In this document: piece after piece, positions 56,397 through 64,000 of the stretch | Position numbering within the stretch: position 1 is the first letter of the stretch | Layout of the letters: every line of letters starts with the position of its first letter | DNA from: Rheum nobile | Lineage: Eukaryota; Streptophyta; Magnoliopsida; Caryophyllales; Polygonaceae | Direction: 5' to 3' | DNA: 64,000 nucleotides | Assembly (NCBI GenBank): GCA_027886185.1 | Contig: WOAB01000689.1 | Span: 4,092,001-4,156,000, forward strand | Notes under the pieces: generated by a model | What the model was told of the DNA's origin: nothing | The model's input: the letters and a program-made list of their open reading frames with translations, nothing else | Databases searched by the model: none | Position numbers and translations under genes: made by a program

Positions 56397-57616
56397 ACGG
56401 TCCACACTCGTGCTACTGATTTTTTTTCTTTGATACAGAAATGGAGTTATGGGGAGAGCCGCGATATGACCCATACTCCTACTCATACACTCCAGGGTGG
56501 AGAGATCACCCCAATTCGAGTTATGGGTACCAACAATACCCTCCATATGGTCATGACTACCAGAAATTCTACCCGGAGCCAGAATCGTTCTACCAGTAGG
56601 GTACTCCACGGTAGTACAATTCGGCCTATGAGCATAGACTACCGGTGTCCGATCCAAGTTCCCACATGTCGACTGAGGATTTACTTCAATCTCTTATGCA
56701 AAGCATGATCCAACATGAACAAGAGATGGATTCCAGGTTCCAGAATTTGGGGAATCAAATGGAGCACTTGACTCAAGAAATTAGCAGAATAGAGACCACG
56801 ATGTCGGCAAAACAGCTATTTCACCCAGTAGTGCACCAGAGAGAGGATGTCTTTTCAATGACCCTCCAGAGTACTGAGCAACAGCATGTCGCTCTCTTAG
56901 CTGAAAGGGAAGAGCAAATTAGCGAGACAGATGTAGAATACAACGGGATGTCTGCAGAAGAAAACTACGACCTCGGTCCACCCACTGAGGAGATGGGCAT
57001 TCCAGATGATGTTTTGAACCAAGTTGTGCTCTCTGAAGACGATTATTTTTGGGAACTGGAAGAATGCCGTGACCGCGGTAAAGAGGACCGCGACCGCGGA
57101 AAAGACCCTAGTGCCCAAGACCCTCCCGCAGCTGCATATGACACATATGTGCGCCCCAATTTTTCTCCGCTCAGTTCATTGAAACTTCCTACACCCTGTC
57201 CCGAGGCTCTGAAGGACACCAGAAATGTGGAGAACGACAAGGATCCATTTGAAACCTTCAGAACCTGCGAGGCAAACACTCCTTTGTTCAAACTGGCAAA
57301 CAGTACCCCTCACTGTACATAAGTTTTAAGGGCACTGCGCAAGATCAAAAAGAAACCAAAAGGGAAACACAAGAAGGAAACCGTGATTCCAAAGACAAAT
57401 TTCTATAAGCTGGATACGGGGCAGAATAAGCATACAACCCCTGGGATGTTGGGTAGACCGTTTCTGAAGATGGCAAGTGCATTCATGAATATGAACAGTG
57501 GTCCAACCATCAACAAGTGTACAAGCATGGGGGAAAGACTCAACATGGAGCACACAAAGAGGCATCCCCCTGATATAGACCCCAAGAGTTCAATTGCTTT
57601 GAGCAACCCAAGTTAA
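56397..57616 (+). pseudogene. Gypsy-3 gag-protease remnant
   Basis: The family start VHTRATD is present, but its ATG is ACG (56397). After a few codons the capsid domain is gone and sequence resumes at ATG 56441 in the glycine/tyrosine-rich part (YDPYSYTYTPGWRDHPN). Stops at 56597, 56612 and 57320 lie in one otherwise continuous frame. The linker has DRG peptides encoded by ACCGCGGT-type hairpins (57066-57105), then YDTYVRPNFSP. The protease catalytic DLGA block is deleted; the flap MLGRPFLKMAS and a PPDIDPKSS tail remain. It has lost every known enzymatic or capsid domain. Confidence 0.88.
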
Positions 57617-58232
57617 GTGGGAGAATACAAAGTCAAGCCATGACAATAACTAAGGCGCTGTCCGGGAGGCAACCCGAGGTATGTTTTTCTTTCTTTGCTT
57701 TTCTTTCTTTGTTTTTGCTTTTGTTTTGGTGTGTTTTGTATTTGTTTTTCTTTGTTTCTGACTAACCTGCAAGGAGGAGACCTATGTGAATTGAAGAAGG
57801 TGTTTCCCACACCATTGTAAGTCTCTCTTTCCCTGCACTAATAAACTCCCCGAAAAAACCTTAAACGGGGAGCAAAAAAAAATCCAAAAAAAAGAAGAAT
57901 CGGAATGGAAAAAAAAAGTTGTATCGAAGGCCAGCTGTCTAGAGTTCCCCATGGAGAGACGGTGTGCATCATGTTGTCAAAGGAGGAGACATTAGCCCTA
58001 CACATTATTTGGCAACGATGATGGCCCTATAATTGACAGTTGAGGAGGAGGAACACTAGAGCCCCCATCACGATTACATCTGGGCTCCACCATGTGTTCG
58101 TTGAAGGCCGTGCAACCCCGACATCTTTGCAAAGCCACTACTCACCAAAGTGGTTTCCTCTTGGTTGCACGGTAGGAGAAAACTATGGAGTTGATGAAGA
58201 CACCCGCCCAACACTAGAGACCTGGGCGTTAC
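57617..58232 (+). other. Gypsy-3 3' region
   Basis: Non-coding. AAGGCGCTGTCCGGGAGGCA (57652-57671) is the shared post-stop motif. CCCCATGGAGAGACGGTGTG, GAAGGCCGTGCAACCCC and ACCAAAGTGGTTTCC align with Gypsy-1 37570-37720. Similarity ends at about 58232. Confidence 0.75.
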
Positions 58233-58310
58233 TGAGTATTAATTTTAGAGTGGTTTTCGGCCTAGAATAGCCAAGTTTCGGGGTCGAAACTTCTTTTAAG
58301 GGGGAGGTAA
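58233..58310 (+). other. Chromovirus 3' tail with polypurine tract
   Basis: TTTCGGGGTCGAAACTTC followed by TTTTAAGGGGGAGGTAA, the usual ending of a chromovirus internal region right before its 3' LTR. It joins Gypsy-3 sequence at about 58232. Confidence 0.75.
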
Positions 58311-60481
58311 TGTAATATCCCTCATTTTATAAGGATATTTTAAAATTTTTCCAACTCCTGTATTACAAGTCGGATTAATTTTAGAGAGGTTCGGACATTC
58401 TGTAAATTGTTTGATCTCTGTAATATTTTTCTGAGTAATATAAAATACAATTGACGTATGTTCAAGGTTAAATAGTCATTCGTGTACGAATATATTTAAC
58501 CCGGGGTTAAGAATATTAACCCAAGAATTAAAACGGACAAGAGGGTGAAAAATGGCCTTCACCGCACCCCGCGGTCAAGTGGCTGCACCCGCGGCGTAAG
58601 CCAAACAGATGAGTCGGTAACTGGGCGCCACCGCACCCTGCCGCACCCCGCGGTGGGATATTTTTCTTCTGCAACGTTATCCTCTTCCCCTCCAAGTGGC
58701 GCCGATTGTCAGGCCTAGCCTTGCCTAGCTCCCTTGTTGGTCTCCTGCTTGTTCCCTACTGGGGGAGCTCTTGGTTGGCTATAAAAGGGGTCGACATCAG
58801 AAGGGGAAGGAGCGTCGTCTTTCTCCTCTGTCTTTCTCCTCTGAAATCTCCATTGAAGCACCAAGCTCTTGAGCTTTGTTGGGAAGGTGTTCGAATCCCT
58901 TTGAGTTTTGGAAAGAGGTAGTCCTAAGTGGTATTCAAGCCTAAGGTGTTGAGAAAACAAACCTAGAACGAATCAAAGTCGAAACAAAGTGATTGGGTGA
59001 GTTTTATCCATTAAAACGCTGTCGCGAGCTCGCCACTGTAACCCCACCGCACCCGCGGCAAGCCTCCCACCGCACCCGCGGCGAGCCTTGTCCGAGTGTG
59101 TGTTCTTGGGTGTTTGGCTTTGGGCGAGGCTTGATTCCTTTGATTCTTTTCCTATTCTTTTAGATTCAATTATGTAGATATTGAATCTAACTTAGGGTCT
59201 CATTATGGGTCGTTCCATAGAGATTTATTATCCAGGATATGTCCCAGTTTCAGACTCAGGAACCCGACGTTTCTATGCTTTGTTTGAGCTCGTCTAATCT
59301 AAGGCAAGTGGCGGTTCGCTCTTGCTCATCATTCCATACTTCCATTAATTATCAATTGTTTAGTTGTTAATTAATTTGGGGTGATTTACTGATTTATTGT
59401 TCATTGGGAACATCTTTGTTAATAATTGATTAAAAGATGATATTATACTAGGTTGTATATCTGCTAGAACGACGCTAGTATAAATATATGTATATGATAT
59501 TGGCCATGTTGGCTTTGATGTGGACTATTACTGTGTTGAACTATTAGTTATCACGAGTATTCATAAGAACGCTTGGACTTTGTGAGGTCCATTCGTTTCT
59601 TTATAACTTGGCAAATAACAGGGCGATCAAGACTCTATGCCAAACTTTCTGGTCATGACCAACCGTGATGTGGATATAGAGGCTTGGACTCTGCGATGTG
59701 GATATAAAAGCTTATAACGTTATGTGAATTTTGGAATTAAATAAGATAAGTGCTGTTAGTCGCACATAATTAATATACCTTCGACGAGTAGTGCAGCTAG
59801 GAAAGCTCGTCTTAACTTTTTAATCGCTCGTATGCGATACTGTGATTCTGTGATTATTAATGTTCCCCAACATTTGTCATATTTCCGATAAGACTCAATT
59901 CATTGGAGTCTTCTTTTGGGATTGATTGCTGTGAGATTCGGTCTCCAGAATCTTCTCTTAATCATGCCTTTTCATATATTCTAGTAGAGTATGGTGGTTG
60001 ACTATCGTACTCGACTATTAATCGAGGGACGACGAGTCTAACCTAATACGTATACTTCGAACCACTCTGATTTGTACCCTTGCATAGTCTTTCATTAGAC
60101 TAATCAACCGTAATTGTTCTCTGCATGGTTGGCTGGTGTCATCCGTTCGATTCGGCACATCAGATAAATTGCGAATCTGAGAAGGCTAGAACGACTATAA
60201 AGACGAACGATGTTTTTTTGTTGTTGTTATTGTAAGACTTCCGCTGTGTTAATGATGTTTTGTATTTAAGACTTCCGCTGTAAAAATTCTCATAATGTAT
60301 TTTGATGTATTTGGAATTATGTTGTAATTTCGAGACTTGGTTTTAATGGAAGTTATGATATGTTGCATCATAACTGTGGTTTAATGATTTATATCAACTG
60401 GAAAAGCCTTGGGTGACATCGGACAGTACGTCTGAGGTCACTGGCGGTAATACTTTCAAGAGGTTATTTGGGGGTGTTACA
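58311..60481 (+). repeat. Chromovirus LTR, 2171 bp
   Basis: TGTAATATCCC...GGGGGTGTTACA, with TG...CA ends. GC words of the Gypsy-1 type lie at 58561-58575, 58582-58595, 58641-58653, 59047-59058 and 59069-59082, flanking the promoter. The remainder is AT-rich and non-coding. Confidence 0.92.
58779..58787 (+). promoter_or_regulatory. Chromovirus LTR TATA box
   Basis: GGCTATAAAAGGGG, a consensus TATA box about 470 bases into the LTR. Transcription would be expected to start near 58810. GC words lie both upstream and downstream of it. Confidence 0.7.
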
Positions 60482-60485
60482 GACT

Positions 60486-60498
60486 TGGTATTAGAGCC
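60486..60498 (+). other. Chromovirus primer-binding site
   Basis: TTGGTATTAGAGCC just inside the LTR, one base off the initiator tRNA-Met complement TGGTATCAGAGCC. Confidence 0.85.
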
Positions 60499-60717
60499 GA
60501 TTTTTCTTCTTCTTACGGGTCGGGTTTAAAATGTTTTACAGGAACACAACTTTTATAAACCGATCACTCGTTTAAAACTCAGAAAGGTTTTAGAAGGCTT
60601 TGAAATTTTCGAATAAATTTTTTAACCGTTCATAGTCGTGTCTTTTCTTGAAGTCTGATATGGAAGTTCACTCCCATGTCTAGAAAGACTAAGTCTCATC
60701 TTGTTACCCCGTAGGTT

Positions 60718-61506
60718 ATGGGTGCATGCATTTCCCTTATGAGAGATTTGGAAGATGCCGAGATGGCTCCTCCATCTCTAGCAAGGCTAAATTTCCCTAC
60801 TCCCCCGAGATGCTTTGAGATCGGAGGACCTAGCAACCCACCCGAGGAAGTAAAGCATGTACTTCCTGAGTCAGTGGTACTTAGATCCAACGATGTTGTG
60901 ACTCCAGTAGTGGAACCTGTTGAGCTGTCAAGGTACGCTCAAGGATATTACAACGACGACCTCGAGATTGAGTCGGTACCCGGAGAGGATCCTGAAGAGG
61001 ACCCGGAAGAGGATCCAGAGGAAGATCCTGAAGAGAACCAAGAAGAACAGGGGCAAGAGCCCGATAGTTTGAGACACTCATTGGTGGACCATGAGGACAC
61101 AGGGATGCAATTCCTCTACCCAAGTCCGCCACCCGAGTCAGTATACGCGCCAGTGACTGACACTGACTGGGAATCACTCTACGTCGAGTACGACATTAGT
61201 GAAAGCGGACCACGAGAATTATCTGGGAACTCAGAGCCTAATCTTATTCGGAGAAGGCGAAGGTCGAGCCCTGAATTGCGCAGGATACTTCGTCAAAGCC
61301 AAGAGATCTCTTTTGAAGAGCAGCGGCTGATGGACGAAATGACGGATCATGCTCAAAGGAGGGCAAGGCCAAGAACACCAGAACCAAGGGATGAACCATG
61401 TGTTCCAGGGCCGAGTAGGGTCAGGAGTTCATCACCGGATTCAGATGATGAACCCCACTCAAAGAAGCCTTGTGTGAGGAGTTTGCCATACAGGAAACGT
61501 GTTTAG
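60718..61506 (+). CDS. Extra ORF before gag, acidic, with an acylation-type N-terminus
   Basis: 262 codons, ATG to TAG, lying between primer site and gag on the same strand. The N-terminus is MGACISLM: Gly2 and a small residue at position 6 fit the N-myristoylation consensus, and Cys4 is where palmitoylation is often added. The middle holds four EDPE repeats in a very acidic stretch (about residues 89-112). The C-terminal half is Arg/Ser/Pro-rich with RRRRRSS and ends KKPCVRSLPYRKRV, nuclear-localisation-like. No known domain recognised. Codon use is like gag-pol and the frame is intact. Whether it is translated is unknown. Confidence 0.65.
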   Translation: MGACISLMRDLEDAEMAPPSLARLNFPTPPRCFEIGGPSNPPEEVKHVLPESVVLRSNDVVTPVVEPVELSRYAQGYYNDDLEIESVPGEDPEEDPEEDPEEDPEENQEEQGQEPDSLRHSLVDHEDTGMQFLYPSPPPESVYAPVTDTDWESLYVEYDISESGPRELSGNSEPNLIRRRRRSSPELRRILRQSQEISFEEQRLMDEMTDHAQRRARPRTPEPRDEPCVPGPSRVRSSSPDSDDEPHSKKPCVRSLPYRKRV

Positions 61507-61762
61507 GGCGCCTTGATATGGGCCAACGTTGATTGTAGTAGTTTCTTTTGCGTATATTTTGATGTATATACGGTGAAGTACAAAAAAAAAATCTCTGAGC
61601 AATTTTGTTCGAAAGCTCGGGAGATTCCTTTGTAAAATCAGTAGCTCAGTTGAGAGTTCATCTATAATTAACCAGTTGATCTACTCTGAGTCGACTTTAT
61701 TACATTAAGTATGATGGAATGATATTAATGTATAAATTACTTGGAATTTGATCGGTAAACAG

Positions 61763-64000
61763 ATGGTGAATACAAGGAACACTATCCGTACTAGTGCGGG
61801 GCCAAGCAATGACCCCAGACCAATTATAAGGAATGTTCCAGACCCTGTGGAGGAAAACGAATCAATTTCCCATAATAACCCTAGGGGCAATGGCCAAGCT
61901 CAGGCCAACACTCCGATGGTGTTTGATGCAGCGGCAGTTGCAACTATTCGAGGAATATTTATGCAAGCGTTCGCCGATGTTATGCAACCTGTTGCACCTC
62001 AGGCACAAGGTGTGCCAATTCCACCAGAAATTCCTAGGTTCGTGGAACCTAATGTTCATATACACCGTGATGAGACGGCCAGAAATAGGGATAATTATGG
62101 TCGAGTACTGAAGACCATTAACTCTATGAGGCCGGACAGTTATGACGGAAAAGGAGAGCCGGTCAGGGTGGCTCATTGGTTTTCCCATATGGAGCAGTTG
62201 TTCCGCAATATCAAATGCACCGAGGCTGAGAAGGTGCATATAGCTTCTCTTAAGTTGAAAGGAGATGCTAGCGAATGGTGGGAGAACACTGGACTAGCTG
62301 ATCGGGCTGATTTGAACTGGGGGATGTTCAAAACAAAGATGAATGATCGTTTCTTTTCCCAAGCCATGCGGGATGAGAAACACAAGGAATTCCTTTATCC
62401 CAAGAATGACGGGTTGAAAGTGACCGAGCTAGCGGCCAAGTTCAATCATTTATTACAATACGCTGGGTCTGTTGTGTCCAGCGAGGAACATAAGATTTGG
62501 CATTTCCATGAGTGGATGAGCCCAGACATTAAACCGATGATGTTGCGTCACGGATGCTCTACCTTGGAGCAATACGTGGATGCAGCGTATAAGTTGGAGG
62601 TGACTCTGGAAGAGTCAACCAAGAGACGGAATCGCCAGAGGTCGATGCAAAATCAATCTCAGGCAAGTGGATTTAAACGTATTGCGCCACTGTCCAACTT
62701 CGACAAGTCTGGAAAAGCGAGGACAGAGATGACTCAAGGAGGGTCAACACAACAATCAGGTCAGGGCAAGAGTCTGATCCAATGTCACAATTGTGGTACA
62801 GCTGGGCACAGAAACTTTGTGTGTCCGAAGGAAAAGAAGACGTGTTTTAGTTGTGGGAAGGAAGGGCATATGCAGAGGTTCTGTCGACAGGGAAAACAGA
62901 AGGGAACTGAGTCACAACAATGGTCTGTTAACCAGAACAACCGACCTAGGTTCAAACCAACAGAGACTACTAGTCCTTCGATGCAGACGACTGCACAGAA
63001 CAAAGGCAAAGCCCCAACTATTTCAAGAGGTCTGGGTCAACGCCTGTACGAGATACGTGAGGCTGATGGACCGAACGCTCCAGTTGCTCAAGGTACTCTA
63101 TACCTTCATTCTACTTCAGTGTGCATACTGTTTGATTCGGGTGCTACCCATTGTGTTAGTATGTTAGGTTTAGTCTGCAACGAGGTTTGTGAACCTTTCG
63201 TTGTGAATCTTCCTAATGATGACCATTTAGTGGGCACCAAGCGTTTGTCAGAATTTCCGGTTACCATTCAAGGTAAGAAGTTCGAGGTAGATTTAATCTG
63301 TATTGCTATGGCTCCATACGACATTATTCTCGGTATCGATTGGCTGACGCATCATGGGGCGGTGATCGACTTTAGTTCAAGGACTGTAACGGTGTCATCT
63401 AGGGGCCAGTGTGTGTGCAAATTCAAGGGTCGGAATGACGCGGATAACGGCAGGCTTATCAATGCGATGGCTGCGTTTAAGCTACTTCGACAAGGTTGTG
63501 TCAGGTACCTTTGCTACCTAGAGACGCCCATGAAAGATGAACCAACAATTCTTGATATTCCCGTGATTAATGAATTTCCCGATGTTTTTCCGGAAGAGAT
63601 TCCTGGATTACCCCCGAAGCGTGACGTGGAATTTTCTATCGATCTCGAGCCTGGTACCGCGCCGATTTCTAAAGCACCGTACCGGATGGCTCCTACAGAG
63701 ATGAAAGAGTTGAAGAAGCAACTTGAGGATCTTCTCGACAAAGGTTATGTAAGGCCGAGCGCATCACCTTGGGGCACTCCGGTGTTATTTGTCAAGAAGA
63801 AGGATGGATCGTTTCGACTTTGCATCGACTATCGTGAGTTGAATAAAGTCACGATCAAGAACAAATATCCTTTGCCAAGGATTGATGATCTGTTAGATCA
63901 ACTACAAGGAGCAAAAGTCTTTTCCAAGATTGATCTGAGATCTGGTTATCACCAACTCAGGATTCGTGAGGAAGATATTCCGAGGACTGCATTCCGGACG
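61763..64000 (+). CDS. Chromovirus gag-pol polyprotein (partial, runs off the window)
   Basis: 746 codons with no stop, starting MVNTRNTIRTSAG. Gag capsid domain at about residues 120-280 (SYDGKGEPVRVAHWFSHME, LKLKGDASEWWEN). Two zinc knuckles: CHNCGTAGHRNFVC at 341 and CFSCGKEGHMQRFC at 361. Protease with catalytic DSG at Asp458 (LFDSGATHCVS) and the ILGIDWL fold motif. RT begins near 610 with LPPKRDVEFSIDLEPG, then YRMAPTEM, KKKDGSFRLCIDYRELN and the first catalytic Asp at 724 (KIDLRSGYHQLR). YVDD-type motif, RNase H, integrase and any chromodomain lie beyond the window. All visible catalytic residues are intact, so the element may be active or very recently so. Confidence 0.95.
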   Translation, partial: MVNTRNTIRTSAGPSNDPRPIIRNVPDPVEENESISHNNPRGNGQAQANTPMVFDAAAVATIRGIFMQAFADVMQPVAPQAQGVPIPPEIPRFVEPNVHIHRDETARNRDNYGRVLKTINSMRPDSYDGKGEPVRVAHWFSHMEQLFRNIKCTEAEKVHIASLKLKGDASEWWENTGLADRADLNWGMFKTKMNDRFFSQAMRDEKHKEFLYPKNDGLKVTELAAKFNHLLQYAGSVVSSEEHKIWHFHEWMSPDIKPMMLRHGCSTLEQYVDAAYKLEVTLEESTKRRNRQRSMQNQSQASGFKRIAPLSNFDKSGKARTEMTQGGSTQQSGQGKSLIQCHNCGTAGHRNFVCPKEKKTCFSCGKEGHMQRFCRQGKQKGTESQQWSVNQNNRPRFKPTETTSPSMQTTAQNKGKAPTISRGLGQRLYEIREADGPNAPVAQGTLYLHSTSVCILFDSGATHCVSMLGLVCNEVCEPFVVNLPNDDHLVGTKRLSEFPVTIQGKKFEVDLICIAMAPYDIILGIDWLTHHGAVIDFSSRTVTVSSRGQCVCKFKGRNDADNGRLINAMAAFKLLRQGCVRYLCYLETPMKDEPTILDIPVINEFPDVFPEEIPGLPPKRDVEFSIDLEPGTAPISKAPYRMAPTEMKELKKQLEDLLDKGYVRPSASPWGTPVLFVKKKDGSFRLCIDYRELNKVTIKNKYPLPRIDDLLDQLQGAKVFSKIDLRSGYHQLRIREEDIPRTAFRT

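Larger units (their letters stand above)
54930..58232 (+). mobile_element. Gypsy-3: gag-deleted relative of Gypsy-1, no 3' LTR
   Basis: The 5' LTR and primer site are those of the Gypsy-1 family, diverged and with an extra block of sequence in the LTR. The gag capsid domain and protease catalytic site are missing. The 3' region is recognisable up to about 58232, where the sequence switches to the 3' end of a chromovirus. No 3' LTR remains. Confidence 0.88.
58233..64000 (+). mobile_element. Chromovirus-type Ty3/Gypsy element, open at window end
   Basis: A 78-bp 3' tail with polypurine tract (58233-58310), a complete 2171-bp LTR, an initiator-Met-type primer site, an extra ORF and an uninterrupted gag-pol frame to the last base. 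Long LTRs, tRNA-Met priming and the RT text fit the Tekay/Del chromovirus group (family knowledge). The polypurine tract before the LTR and primer site after it mean this LTR is shared, as in a tandem or recombined pair. With no break in 746 codons it is the youngest-looking element here. Confidence 0.9.

Overview
This is plant nuclear DNA and almost all of it is transposable element. The evidence is plant-type Ty1/Copia and Ty3/Gypsy retrotransposons, a plant L1-type LINE with an RNase H domain, Tourist-like MITEs, a hAT derivative, and a fragment matching the plastid trnA-UGC intron. A dicot is the most likely host (inference); I cannot name the species. I found no host gene, tRNA or rRNA that I would defend.

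Layout. 1-1.15 kb: array of a 9-base word (ATGAATATC). 3.1-4.25 kb: PIF/Harbinger-type element (TTA duplication) holding a solo LTR (CATTA duplication); two Tourist-like MITEs lie at 5.4 and 5.74 kb. 6471-13157: Copia-1, minus strand, both LTRs, perfect TTTCG duplication, with part of RT deleted. 13.9-14.2 kb: GTGCAC hairpin cluster, then a Copia gag scrap. 15.1-18.9 kb: four tandem units of about 0.8 kb, one carrying a foreign insert. 18.9-22.5 kb: decayed Tat-type Gypsy with a hAT element (8-bp duplication) in its leader. 22.5-23.2 kb: CGGTTCC-rich element containing plastid DNA.

23850-53915: one LINE in four pieces, bounded by a 12-bp duplication and spread over 30 kb by nested insertions: Copia-2 (25339-30758), the gag-protease Gypsy-1 (33089-39889), and Copia-3 (40239-53275), which itself contains Gypsy-2 (41402-48344). 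Each insertion has its own 5-bp target duplication (four exact, one with a mismatch), and LINE reading resumes across each. 54930-58232: Gypsy-3, a gag-deleted relative of Gypsy-1. 58233-64000: a long-LTR chromovirus whose gag-pol frame is open for 746 codons to the window edge and which carries an extra ORF before gag.

The most unusual signal is not a gene. Several unrelated retrotransposon families here each carry their own short, over-represented word, usually a perfect mini-hairpin. In the gag-protease Gypsy elements the hairpins sit in the same three places (LTR, gag-protease linker, 3' region) with a different sequence in each family: CACCGC-ACCCC-GCGGTG in Gypsy-1 and Gypsy-3, ACGGCG-GG-CGCCGT in Gypsy-2. 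A GTGCAC hairpin occurs at 14 kb and a TTCCCT-GG-AGGGAA hairpin in Copia-3. The Gypsy-1 word also occurs in the LTR of the unrelated chromovirus. Some stems show paired changes that keep the pairing.
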